48,036 nt of DNA from Caldithrix sp. (GTDB lineage Bacteria; KSB1; UBA2214; DYKH01). Below, piece by piece: positions 33,186 through 40,734 of the stretch. The notes beneath the pieces were generated by a model that saw only the letters and a program-made list of their open reading frames with translations, was not told where the DNA came from and made no database searches. Positions within the stretch are counted from its first letter, which is position 1. Each line of letters opens with the position of its first letter. Made by a program: the position numbers and the translations under genes. The DNA is taken from the NCBI GenBank assembly GCA_020722685.1, contig DYKH01000028.1:1-48036 (forward strand), in the 5' to 3' direction.

Positions 33186-33881
33186 GAGAGAGTTGTCGTC
33201 TTGAAGAATGGAGAGTCTCGTCATGCTTCTTAGATCTGGAATCTCGCAAGGGAGGAATACGCGGTACGTCGTTCCTTTCAAGTCTCTCTCATTTAGTCTG
33301 GCAAGCCGCTTTATGTGCTGTTTACTCTCAAGAGTCTCCAACGCCCGCCGAACAACATTCTTGCTGAATTTACAGTGGTCTATAATTGATTTAAGCCCAG
33401 CGAAACACGTCTGACGACCAATCCCGTACGATTGTCTATAAAGATACAGGTAAACGATCCGCTCATAAGGTGTTTGGAACTCAGCCAGTATGTCAAAGAC
33501 ATCGGCATCCATCCTGAAATAGTTGGAGGCGATCTCGACCGGAGCCATGAAAGACACAGTATCATCAGGGGCTACGGTATCAGGAGGGGATACTGTGGGC
33601 TGTGCTGCGACAGTAGCAGGGGGTGGGACGGTATGCTCTGGTGAGACAGTAGTCTCTGGTGATACGGTGGCGTCCGAGGGGACTGTATCCTGAACAGATA
33701 CAGTACTGCTTTCAGCGTGAGAAACAGGCTGTTGAGATGTCTCTTCACCGAGAGTCGCCGCAGCAGGAGACGGAGATTGCTCTGCGCTTTCTTCTTTCCT
33801 GGTTTCCGGTAGCAGCTCGTCAATAACCACGGGAAAGCAGTCTCTGAGAATGTCCTTAAATGCCTGCTTCTTCCCCGCCAT
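33177..33881 (-). CDS. Winged-helix protein with iteron-encoded TVxxxx linker; partner of ParA
   Basis: A 234-residue protein. The N-terminal 60 residues are Ala/Glu/Ser-rich. Residues about 59-112 repeat TVxxxx nine times (TVSVQD, TVPSDA, TVSPET and so on), which is the direct translation of iteron array B. Residues about 125-205 form a winged helix (TPYERIVYLYLYRQS, GLKSIIDHCKFSKNVVRRAL, ETLESKQHIKRLARL) like plasmid replication or partition regulators. ATG at 33881 has AGGAGA seven bases upstream and follows ParA by three bases. It may bind the iterons as ParB analogue or initiator; I cannot tell which. Confidence 0.8.
   Translation of the reverse strand: MAGKKQAFKDILRDCFPVVIDELLPETRKEESAEQSPSPAAATLGEETSQQPVSHAESSTVSVQDTVPSDATVSPETTVSPEHTVPPPATVAAQPTVSPPDTVAPDDTVSFMAPVEIASNYFRMDADVFDILAEFQTPYERIVYLYLYRQSYGIGRQTCFAGLKSIIDHCKFSKNVVRRALETLESKQHIKRLARLNERDLKGTTYRVFLPCEIPDLRSMTRLSILQDDNSLLS
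33553..33714. repeat. Iteron array B: nine 18-bp repeats inside a coding sequence
   Basis: Units begin at 33553, 33571, 33589, 33607, 33625, 33643, 33661, 33679 and 33697. Each has ACNGT at bases 4-8, with cores such as GATACAGTACT, GATACTGTGGG, GACACAGTATC and GCTACGGTATC. The period and core are the same as in array A, 529 bp away. Because 18 is a multiple of three, the array is read in frame as TVxxxx repeats in the winged-helix protein. Confidence 0.93.
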
Positions 33882-33884
33882 AAA

Positions 33885-34664
33885 CTAATCTCCTAGAATG
33901 CCGACGATCTCCTGTGCCAGGTCGAGATGATCCTTTGCTCCCGGAGCGCGACTGTCCTTCTGGAAAACGGTCTTTCCCTCGATGACGGACTGGGCTATGA
34001 GAGTGTTCCGGTTGATGAGGGTCTGGAAAACACGATCCTTTCCGAAATGACGGCGAATTTCTTGAGACATGGTTTTCGCAACAGAGGTCCTGGCGTCATA
34101 CATGGTTATCAAGGCTCGAAGGAATTTGAGATCATCATTAGCGTCCTCTCGGACGAAACCGGCTGTTTCCATAAGAAATTCAAGCCCGATCAAAGAGTGA
34201 AACGAGTCGGCTTGAATAGGAACCAAGTACCAATGGGAAGCAGCCAGAGCGTTCAACTGGAATACGCCTAAATTCGGAGGAGTGTCGAACAGGATATAGT
34301 CGAAGGTCTCCTTTGCACCGTCATCCAGTTTTGCCTTAAATCCCATGACACGCTTGGTTTCGGGTATCATCCGCTCCAACTGAAACATCGGAAGGGTAGC
34401 GGGGATGAGTTTTACTTCAGGTATTTTCGTGTCCACAAAAGCCGTTGAGAATACCTTTGCCTTGTCCACGAAAATATCTGATACCCCGAAGGGCTGATCT
34501 ACCGGGGCAACTTTGCCGAGGGTCTGGCTGGCATTTGCCTGGGGATCGGCATCTACGACCAAGACCCTTTTCCCCATTTTTGCCAGTGCGTGAGCGAGGT
34601 TGACTACCGTGGTGGTTTTTCCGACCCCGCCCTTGTGGTTGCATATCGTGATGACCTGAGCCAT
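33885..34664 (-). CDS. parA: ParA-family partition ATPase
   Basis: A 259-residue protein from ATG 34664 (GGGAGG seven bases upstream). Deviant Walker A KGGVGKTTT with signature Lys, Walker A' VVDADPQANAS and Walker B FDYILFDTPPN identify the ParA/Soj family (no N-terminal HTH, so type Ib-like or Soj-like size). It drives segregation of DNA bound by a ParB-type partner. The following gene, three bases away, encodes the winged-helix protein with the iteron-coded linker, the likely partner. No classical ParB with a HTH and N-terminal ARM box is visible. Confidence 0.94.
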   Translation of the reverse strand: MAQVITICNHKGGVGKTTTVVNLAHALAKMGKRVLVVDADPQANASQTLGKVAPVDQPFGVSDIFVDKAKVFSTAFVDTKIPEVKLIPATLPMFQLERMIPETKRVMGFKAKLDDGAKETFDYILFDTPPNLGVFQLNALAASHWYLVPIQADSFHSLIGLEFLMETAGFVREDANDDLKFLRALITMYDARTSVAKTMSQEIRRHFGKDRVFQTLINRNTLIAQSVIEGKTVFQKDSRAPGAKDHLDLAQEIVGILGD

Positions 34665-34697
34665 CTCCAATCCTCCCAGGGTGCAAACATGCAGGGG

Positions 34698-34728
34698 GGT
34701 AATACGCGTACATACCGAGCCTTGTCAA
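34698..34728 (-). promoter_or_regulatory. parA promoter with overlapping operator
   Basis: On the minus strand TTGACA (34728-34723) and TATTAC (34704-34699) are separated by 18 bases. The region between carries the nearly palindromic GGTAATACGCGTACATACC (34698-34716) with core TACGCGTA, overlapping the -10 box. This is the expected place for autoregulation by ParA or its partner. The rest of 34665-35015 holds the antitoxin promoter below and no gene. Confidence 0.65.
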
Positions 34729-34956
34729 TCAAAATCGGCATAAGCTGCTTGAATTTCTAAGTAAGAGACTGCCCGTGAGCCGAGAGTCGGGGACTTTGGA
34801 ACTGTACCGTCAGCGCACAATGACTTGACCAAGAAAATCGCAACCCCCAATGAAATTAGGGGCTTTGCTGCTTCATATCAAAGACCGCGAAGTCCAAGAT
34901 TTCACCTCGATTCCGCTGAAAAAACTCCATCCTGTTATAAAATCTGCTGCAAAACC

Positions 34957-34991
34957 TTGTCTTCATAATAATTATGTAGTAGAATATCTAC
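34957..34991 (+). promoter_or_regulatory. Promoter and operator of the second toxin-antitoxin pair
   Basis: TTGTCT (34957-34962) and TAGAAT (34980-34985) are 17 bases apart. GTAGA-ATA-TCTAC (34979-34991) is a short perfect palindrome over the -10 box, upstream of the start at 35016. It fits autorepression by the AbiEi protein. Confidence 0.65.
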
Positions 34992-35015
34992 GCCTGATAT
35001 CTCCCAAAGTGTCGG

Positions 35016-35852
35016 ATGATGCCGCATTACAGCAATACCAAAGGATTACAGCTCCTGCAGGAGTTAGCCAGCCACGGTCTATTCATCTTCACTGTCGCGG
35101 ACGCTAAGACCCCGGCGTCGAAGATCGGGATTTCTGACAACTACCTGTCCCAGATTCTGTCCCATCTTGAAAGGGCAGGGTGGATCATCAGGCTGCGTCG
35201 CGGTCTCTACGCCGGAACAGGTTCCTTGCCGGGTGGTATCCGGGTCCATCCCTTCGCCATTGCGACCCGGCTGGTGGAGCCATCAGCGATCAGCCATTGG
35301 TCCGCTATGAGCCATCACGGTCTTACGGATCAGATACCCCATGTCGTGACGGCATTCACTCCCCAAAAGGTCGTGACCCCCACGATGAGGGAGTCCAAGG
35401 GCAAGATAGCGGGGAAACACGCGTGGGAGGTGGCGGGTATCCGGTACGAGTACGTCTCGGTGATACGGGATCATTTCTTCGGGATTGAGGACGTGTGGGT
35501 TGATGAGCATTTCAGGGTCCCGATTACCGACAAGGAACGGACTATCCTTGAAACCTTCATCTCCCCAAGGCTGTTCGGAGGGATCGGAGAGGCACTGCAA
35601 ACCCTTGAGGAACACATCCACGAGTTGGACCTGGAGAAGCTCATAGGATATACGGTTCGCTACGGCAAAGCATCTGTTGCAAAAAGGATAGGGTGGGCAT
35701 TGGAACGATTGGATGCTCGGTCAGAATTCCTTGATCCCCTTCAAAAAATACCGGTAAAGGGATTCCGCCTGCTGGATCCCACTCGTCCTCGGCAAGGTCC
35801 CTACGACAAGCGATGGATGATCCAGAATAACCTCATGGGCAAGAGAGTCTGA
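35016..35852 (+). CDS. AbiEi-family antitoxin
   Basis: A 278-residue protein. N-terminal winged helix (TPASKIGISDNYLSQILSHL, WIIRLRRGLYAG) is followed by a body with VEPSAISHWSAMSHHGLTDQ and the KERTILETFISPRLFGG segment, both typical of AbiEi antitoxins of type IV systems. ATG at 35016 follows the promoter and palindrome closely. Its TGA overlaps the ATG of the toxin gene by one base. Known family role: transcriptional repression and neutralising the AbiEii nucleotidyltransferase. It looks intact although its partner does not. Confidence 0.9.
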   Translation: MMPHYSNTKGLQLLQELASHGLFIFTVADAKTPASKIGISDNYLSQILSHLERAGWIIRLRRGLYAGTGSLPGGIRVHPFAIATRLVEPSAISHWSAMSHHGLTDQIPHVVTAFTPQKVVTPTMRESKGKIAGKHAWEVAGIRYEYVSVIRDHFFGIEDVWVDEHFRVPITDKERTILETFISPRLFGGIGEALQTLEEHIHELDLEKLIGYTVRYGKASVAKRIGWALERLDARSEFLDPLQKIPVKGFRLLDPTRPRQGPYDKRWMIQNNLMGKRV

Positions 35853-36718
35853 TGAAGCCGCTTGATGTCCGACTCCGAGAAGCCGCCAAGCAGAATGGAA
35901 TCCTCCTCGACGTGATCGAGAAGGATTATGCTCAGAGTTACGTCCTGGCGGGACTCATGTCGCAGCCATCCCTAAAGGACACACTGGTCTTCAAGGGTGG
36001 GACTGCCCTGAAGAAAATCTTTTTCGGATCGTACCGATTCTCTGAAGACCTGGATTTCTCAACCATCCATCCGCCGAGCCGGGAGGAATTGGAAGAAATC
36101 ATCAGCCAGTCCACAGAGGAGACACAAAGGCTTCTGGAAACCTACGGTCGTTTCATAGTTGAGGTGAAACGACTCCGAGAGACAAGACCACATCCCAAGG
36201 GACAGGACGCCTTCAATATACGGGTAAGATTCCCCTGGTACGGGGAACGAGTCTGTTCAATCAAGGTGGAGATTACCCGTGATGAGCCGGTACTCCTCGA
36301 ACCGCTCGTGAGACCGATCCTCCATGACTACGAGGAAGACCTCGATGTCGTGATCCGCTGCTACCGGCTCGAAGAGATAGTGGCGGAAAAGATGCGATCC
36401 CTGCTTCAGAGCCGAGACAGATTGGCTGAGGGGAGATGGAGCCGCCCCCTTCAAAAAAAGAGTGGAGCCAGCCGAATCTCCGAGTCTCATTCCCACAGAT
36501 ACGTCGGCGTGATAGCCCGCGGAGAAATTCCAGACGTAGAGGCTATGGGTCTTACGGTCTGCCGTGAACCGGACGACTTCACCGATGTGGACGAACTCCC
36601 CTCTCTCCGGGTTCATCCAGACATCGAAGGTTTTCCCGTTCGTGTTGACGGAGCCAATCTTCATCTCTCAGAAGCCCCCAAAACCATCAAGTACAGTTTC
36701 AATGCTCGCTCCAGATGA
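35852..36718 (+). CDS. AbiEii nucleotidyltransferase toxin, C-terminus replaced
   Basis: A 288-codon frame. The N-terminal two-thirds carry the AbiEii motifs: KGGTALKK (36-43 region), FSEDLDFS with the two metal-binding Asp, and VAEKMRSLLQS. Normally the family continues with an RPRDLYDL-type segment. Here, just after the residues RLAEGRWSRP (about 36450), the sequence changes into the antisense of another gene, so the last roughly 90 residues are not AbiEii. The toxin has lost part of its C-terminal domain and may be inactive. Confidence 0.8.
   Translation: MKPLDVRLREAAKQNGILLDVIEKDYAQSYVLAGLMSQPSLKDTLVFKGGTALKKIFFGSYRFSEDLDFSTIHPPSREELEEIISQSTEETQRLLETYGRFIVEVKRLRETRPHPKGQDAFNIRVRFPWYGERVCSIKVEITRDEPVLLEPLVRPILHDYEEDLDVVIRCYRLEEIVAEKMRSLLQSRDRLAEGRWSRPLQKKSGASRISESHSHRYVGVIARGEIPDVEAMGLTVCREPDDFTDVDELPSLRVHPDIEGFPVRVDGANLHLSEAPKTIKYSFNARSR
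36450..36664 (-). pseudogene. Truncated gene in the ribbon-helix-helix operon
   Basis: From ATG 36664, which overlaps the TGA of the upstream gene (36661) in the operon manner, the frame reads KIGSVNTNGKTFDVWMNPER then GEFVHIGEVVRF, SLYVWNFSAGYHADVSVGMR and GDSAGSTLFLKGAA. This looks like a real protein domain. At about 36450 it meets the AbiEii gene head to tail and ends in its antisense. The open frame continues to 36257 only by chance. The original function is not known to me. Confidence 0.7.
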
Positions 36719-37452
36719 TGGGATATTCTTCCTCCCAGATTTTTGACTTGTGCCGCCACTTCCGGCGATATTTTTCCGCCGATTGGTTCCAATTTTTCAC
36801 CCTTGGGAGCCTTGCCGGTTGCCTTACCCCACCACTTGCGCTCATCAATATCTATTCTAGAAAGCACCGCCCTCAGTTGACTCACAACCTCTTCCCTGGA
36901 TAATCCTGAGGCATCCTGAGACATACTTGGAATATTTTGAGAAGTCCTTGGGTTGTCTTGAGTCCTTCTGCCTTCTTCGGTCATTCTTGAAGCAGCCTCA
37001 GAAACACCTGGACGTGCTTTGGACTTGCTGGGTTCCTCTCGGTATTCCTGAGTAGGACGAACCGATTCGACTGACCAGACCCCGCACTTCTTCCAAATGT
37101 CCAGTGCCTCGGTGGCGTGGGGGTAATCTTTCAGGACGGTTTTTACCGCTTCCAACTCGGCTTTATCCTGCTCGATGCCTTCGGAGACAGATGCGCTGAA
37201 AGTTTCCCAGGTCTCCCTGATTTCCTCGCCAGCATCCTCCGGCCAGAGTTTGTGTTTCTTCCACGTCTTGAGCCGAACCCCAGTGTTGTTGTCGCCCGGA
37301 TAGACTGATCGCATGGCGACACTTTCCGCCTTTTCCTGTTGGGTTCCGAGAGACTTTTGCTTCAGATAGACCTCCCAGGCGAGCGGAACCTCTCTGACGT
37401 AAGCCTCAATATGCTTTGTCAGGGCGATGAGTCTTCCTTGTTTGGCGGGCAT
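36661..37452 (-). CDS. Large protein with ribbon-helix-helix-like C-terminus
   Basis: A 263-residue protein. The N-terminal part is helical with repeated W residues (LKTWKKHKLWPE and ALDIWKKCGVWS, two similar segments 65 residues apart). A low-complexity region with S/TQ repeats (RTQDNPRTSQNIPSMSQDAS) leads to a C-terminal RHH-like unit (ISPEVAAQVKNLGGRISHHL, ERALKLYLMV). It resembles the protein at 40735-41625 in plan. Repeated operator-like sites lie upstream (37500-37629). RHH proteins of plasmids often act in partition or copy control. Confidence 0.7.
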   Translation of the reverse strand: MPAKQGRLIALTKHIEAYVREVPLAWEVYLKQKSLGTQQEKAESVAMRSVYPGDNNTGVRLKTWKKHKLWPEDAGEEIRETWETFSASVSEGIEQDKAELEAVKTVLKDYPHATEALDIWKKCGVWSVESVRPTQEYREEPSKSKARPGVSEAASRMTEEGRRTQDNPRTSQNIPSMSQDASGLSREEVVSQLRAVLSRIDIDERKWWGKATGKAPKGEKLEPIGGKISPEVAAQVKNLGGRISHHLERALKLYLMVLGASER

Positions 37453-37499
37453 CTCGCGATACTCCTTTGCTATGGACTGAGGTATGCTGTGGTCTGACC

Positions 37500-37629
37500 G
37501 AGAATAACCCAGGAAATCTTATTGAGTCAATGGTAAATTGACCGGGGTGGACTGAGAATAACCCAGAGAAGTTAAAAAGAAAACCATAAATAATCTGAGA
37601 AAGGCTGGGAAGACCTGAGATTATCTCAG
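37500..37629. repeat. Operator-like repeats upstream of the RHH gene
   Basis: GAGAATAACCCAG occurs twice as an exact 13-bp direct repeat (37500-37512 and 37554-37566). CTGAGA-TTA-TCTCAG (37615-37629) is a perfect palindrome with the same CTGAGA half-site, and another CTGAGAAAG lies near 37595. The sites fill the region 37453-37650 before the gene starting at 37452, as an autoregulatory or centromere-like array would. Confidence 0.75.
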
Positions 37630-37768
37630 TAGGTCTTGGGTTTGATCGGGTTCAGGCGAGAAAGATGAAATCAATTCTGAGGCTCTTTAGCCCTACTCCA
37701 CTACTCCCGGAAGGCGGAAACTGCCCCACAGAGCATTTTTGTGACGGAAAAATGGTGGGAAGTCCTGC

Positions 37769-38191
37769 CTACCAGGGACAAGTTCCGTCGGCGAGGTCCC
37801 CGATGGTAAGATGGAAATCTCCATCGGAAGAGGAGATTTTCACGGGCATGTAGCGATCCGGCTCCCGAAAGCCGTTCGTGCCGGAGAGCATCTTCTCAGC
37901 CCATCGTCGAAGAATACCTTGCACGGCAGGTGTGACCTTCTCCACAGTCACCGACCAATACTTGTTGGGGTATCGTCGGATCCGAATCCAGCCGTCGGCA
38001 ATGATCTTGAGAAGAATCTCTCGCCGAGCTTCACCCTCTACCCCGACCCTCTCTCCATATTCTTTATAAGAGGCTTCGATCTCTTCTCTCGTTAGCCCGA
38101 ACGTGTCCGGGTCCCGAATAACCGTGGCGATGTGACAGTCGGAGACATGGATGATGTCTCCCGTCGGTGATATGAAGAAAGCGATGCCCAT
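37769..38191 (-). CDS. Conserved hypothetical plasmid/phage-type protein
   Basis: A 140-residue soluble protein. Segments FFISPTGDIIHVSDCHIATV, FGLTREEIEASY, WIRIRRYPNKYWSV and PVKISSSDGDF form a compact alpha/beta domain that I recall from hypothetical proteins of mobile DNA without an assigned function. Start ATG 38191. Confidence 0.7.
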   Translation of the reverse strand: MGIAFFISPTGDIIHVSDCHIATVIRDPDTFGLTREEIEASYKEYGERVGVEGEARREILLKIIADGWIRIRRYPNKYWSVTVEKVTPAVQGILRRWAEKMLSGTNGFREPDRYMPVKISSSDGDFHLTIGDLADGTCPW

Positions 38192-38258
38192 CGAACTTCT
38201 CGACTCCCGTCACAAAGAGACCCCTCGTCACCTCACCGGGTTAAGGGGTCTCCCCGTG

Positions 38259-38537
38259 CTACCCTGCTATCGGTCTGATTTCAGCAGGATCGTGTCCATC
38301 AGATTGGATAGCCTCGTCCTCATCATCGGACTCTCTCAGTACGGAGAGCGCCTCCTCTGTTATCTCCGCGGTGAGGAGATTCCGGCCCGTGGTCTTTGAG
38401 TAATAGATCAGCAAGTCGCCCAAGCACTCGGCGCAGACGTCTATCGGCTCTTCCTCACGAGCCTTGGCGACCAGTCGGATTCCCCCCTCTCTCAGAATCT
38501 CTTCACAGCAGTCGCAGCAGATCATTTCCTTCTTCAT
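38259..38537 (-). CDS. Small zinc-binding protein
   Basis: A 92-residue protein with CCDCCEE near the N-terminus and CAEC near residue 35, a probable zinc finger; the C-terminal half is acidic (SDDEDEAIQSDGHD). ATG at 38537 has GGAGG five bases upstream. Function unknown. Confidence 0.7.
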   Translation of the reverse strand: MKKEMICCDCCEEILREGGIRLVAKAREEEPIDVCAECLGDLLIYYSKTTGRNLLTAEITEEALSVLRESDDEDEAIQSDGHDPAEIRPIAG

Positions 38538-38967
38538 CTAAACCTCCAATCGGGGCGACTCTAGCACAATCGCCGGAGGGTTCAAGGGATGATTCGTCGG
38601 AAACGGGCTGCTGGAGCAAACGTTTCATACGAAGCCAGCCTGAGCGGAACCTCTGTGAAGCGATTTGCCGGGCTATGGCACAGACAAGGGGGAGGAAATC
38701 GCCTCTCACGCGATGTTTGTGGGTCCGAAAAGAGGTAATTGGGCATCTCCTGAGAAGAGTCCGAGCATCCCGGACGATCTTGAGCAGAGGCGGCTCGCTC
38801 GTCTACCGTTGAGTCCTTTACGGAAGAGGAAGAGTGGCGAGTCCCATGATGTTTCCGCGGGGGTTCGGTCGGTCCTCAGATATGCCCCTTTTTACTGTTG
38901 ATAACATGACTTCACGATCCCCCCTGAAAGTTATTGTAAGGTACACATAATACGTGGTTCCTTTACC
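38538..38967. other. Region without a supported gene
   Basis: About 430 bases between two minus-strand genes. Several open frames exist on both strands, but none has a credible start, motif or codon pattern. I see no hairpin, repeat array or RNA gene here. A promoter for the 38259 gene may be near 38560, but is not clear. Confidence 0.5.
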
Positions 38968-39513
38968 TTAGGGGAGTGAACCGGACTGTCTTCCACAGAT
39001 CAAGGCTCGGACTTTACTGATAAGATCGTCCTGTGGAGCCTTTTGCAAGTCCTTTACCCTCAGCAAATATGTCTCGACAGCGGACTCGGTTTGCTCCATC
39101 GCTTCAGGCAACTCATGAGAGTCCCTGACTTTCTCGCCTTGTTTCTCTTCAACGGGGGCTGCTCTTACTTGATCAATCTCCTTTATGATGCGCTTTCTGG
39201 CTCGTTCCAGTTCACCGATGTCTTCTCCTCTATGGGATTGATAGAGCATAATCGAGGCCATTCTTGCTGGGATGAGTTGGAGAGTTTGGAGCCGACCGTT
39301 TAAGTCCTCTGATTCCCAGCCATGCTCTTTGAGATACTCTTTTGTCCACGGGGGCTTTGACCTCCACAGCAGTTCAATGCAGTCCACACAATCCTTCGCC
39401 TCGTGATCGAGGAGCCATTTCTCCTTCTCCCATCTTCTGACCAAATAACCGCCGAGCAAGGCTCCGCCCAAAGTGAGCAACCCCCCTACGATGACTTTCA
39501 GAAGATCGAGCAT
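38968..39513 (-). CDS. Membrane-anchored hypothetical protein
   Basis: A 181-residue protein with a Gly-rich N-terminal membrane helix (LLKVIVGGLLTLGGALLGGY) followed by a charged, helical cytoplasmic or periplasmic part with Cys pairs (DCVDCIEL). ATG has AAGGAG upstream. Located directly after the recombinase gene in the same direction. No family recognised. Confidence 0.65.
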   Translation of the reverse strand: MLDLLKVIVGGLLTLGGALLGGYLVRRWEKEKWLLDHEAKDCVDCIELLWRSKPPWTKEYLKEHGWESEDLNGRLQTLQLIPARMASIMLYQSHRGEDIGELERARKRIIKEIDQVRAAPVEEKQGEKVRDSHELPEAMEQTESAVETYLLRVKDLQKAPQDDLISKVRALICGRQSGSLP

Positions 39514-39532
39514 CAGCCCTCTCCTTATCTCG

Positions 39533-40513
39533 TTACACCGTCTCGGACACGAGAGACGCGATCCGCCCCTGATGTTTGTTTACGTGGTCGGCGTAGATCA
39601 TCACCGTCCTGATGTCTGCGTGCCGAGAGTGAGACTTGACGGTCTCCAAGCCCATACCGTTTCGCTGTGATTCCACGATGGCAGTAGTAATGCTGGAATG
39701 CCGTATCTGGTGGGGTGTAAGTTTCTTGGAAAGTTTCGCTTTTCCCCCCAGTCTGAGCATCAACTTGTAGAGACCGATGCCGGTGAGCCTTCCATCTCCC
39801 TGCTTTGCTCTATCATAGGTAATGAACAATGGGCCTGGGTCAGTTCCTCTGACGCGAATCCAATTCTGTAAGGCAGAGAGCGTAGCCTGAGGTAGCGTGA
39901 GCCACAGTCGTTCCTTTTTGCCTTTGCCCAGCACAGCGAGGCGACATCCTTCAACATCGAAATTTTCTATATCGAGGCTACACACCTCGTTTCGCCTCAG
40001 TCCGAGGTCGAACATACAACGGATAATCGCCCTGTTCCGCACCTGAACCGGTTTATCACCGGATACGACATCGAGGAGCCTCCGAATACCCGACACTGAC
40101 GGGCCGGAGACATCTTTGTACGGTTCAGCTTTGGTACCCGAGATCGCGATGCGCCAAGGAACAATACCGAGGGTATTGCCCATTTTCGCGAGGGACTTCA
40201 GGGAACTGAGTTTCCGGTTGATTGAACTGGGAGCCAATCCCTTCTTGCCGAGGTGATCGAGATAGTCGCCCACGAGGGCATTAGCCTCACCGAGTCCTCT
40301 ACCGAGGAGAATCTTTGTTGCTTCTTCGGTCGAGGGAACTTTCAGCCACTGTCTGAAGTCTTCGAGGTCTGCCCTGTAGGCGGCGAGTGTGTTGGGTGAC
40401 TTCTGGAGAAACGATTTCAAGAGACGGGAGGCTTTCTCGTCCGAGATGGGGACTTCTATCGGAACGGAAGAAGTCGAAGTCGGATAAGGGATGGGTGCCG
40501 TCGTCGTGTTCAA
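39533..40513 (-). CDS. Tyrosine recombinase, XerC/D-like
   Basis: A 326-residue protein with a SAM-like N-terminal domain (SPNTLAAYRADLEDFRQWL) and a catalytic domain: Arg in GLRRNEVCSL, Lys in GKGKKERLW, HQIRH, the His in SHSRHADIRTVMIYADH and the Tyr in the same segment. All catalytic residues are visible. It starts with TTG at 40513 with GGAGG seven bases upstream. Size and form suit a plasmid resolvase-like or integrase function. A candidate palindromic site lies just upstream. Confidence 0.93.
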   Translation of the reverse strand: MNTTTAPIPYPTSTSSVPIEVPISDEKASRLLKSFLQKSPNTLAAYRADLEDFRQWLKVPSTEEATKILLGRGLGEANALVGDYLDHLGKKGLAPSSINRKLSSLKSLAKMGNTLGIVPWRIAISGTKAEPYKDVSGPSVSGIRRLLDVVSGDKPVQVRNRAIIRCMFDLGLRRNEVCSLDIENFDVEGCRLAVLGKGKKERLWLTLPQATLSALQNWIRVRGTDPGPLFITYDRAKQGDGRLTGIGLYKLMLRLGGKAKLSKKLTPHQIRHSSITTAIVESQRNGMGLETVKSHSRHADIRTVMIYADHVNKHQGRIASLVSETV

Positions 40514-40532
40514 AGAAACACCTCCACATAAA

Positions 40533-40733
40533 ACGGTACTACCTTAATACCATCCGCGCCACACCATGTCAAATCATTCCGGAAGAGCGTCTTGTATGAG
40601 AAAGGGTGGGAGCGCGCTTGGAAGTTTCTCCGAAGAAGAGCCACTTTCTGGAAGGTGAGATGGCGTGAAGTGACGCCCCCACCTTCGGTGGCTGTCGAAA
40701 CGGTATGACCTCAGTCAGGCACGGGGGTACCGT
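40533..40733. promoter_or_regulatory. Possible recombination/operator site cluster upstream of the recombinase
   Basis: The 221-bp gap holds ACGGTACTACCTTAATACC (40533-40551), where GGTA and TACC arms are nine bases apart, as in a Xer-type core. Two further ACGGTA motifs occur, at 40700-40705 and inverted at 40728-40733. These resemble the ACGGTAT part of the iterons. They may be the recombination site of the enzyme or operators. Confidence 0.4.
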
Positions 40734-40734
40734 A

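Noticed and set aside
33024..33714. CRISPR array
   Set aside because: The period is only 18 bp without unique 30-bp spacers and there are no cas genes; iterons fit better.
34850..35107. An 85-codon plus-strand frame before the AbiEi gene
   Set aside because: It overlaps the promoter and start of the AbiEi gene in another frame and has no ribosome site or motif.
36257..36449. 3' half of the minus-strand frame opposite AbiEii
   Set aside because: It is antisense to the conserved AbiEii core, so it is open by chance after the junction.
38503..38901. Several short frames around 38.5-38.9 kb
   Set aside because: No start signal, conserved pattern or operon linkage supports any of them.
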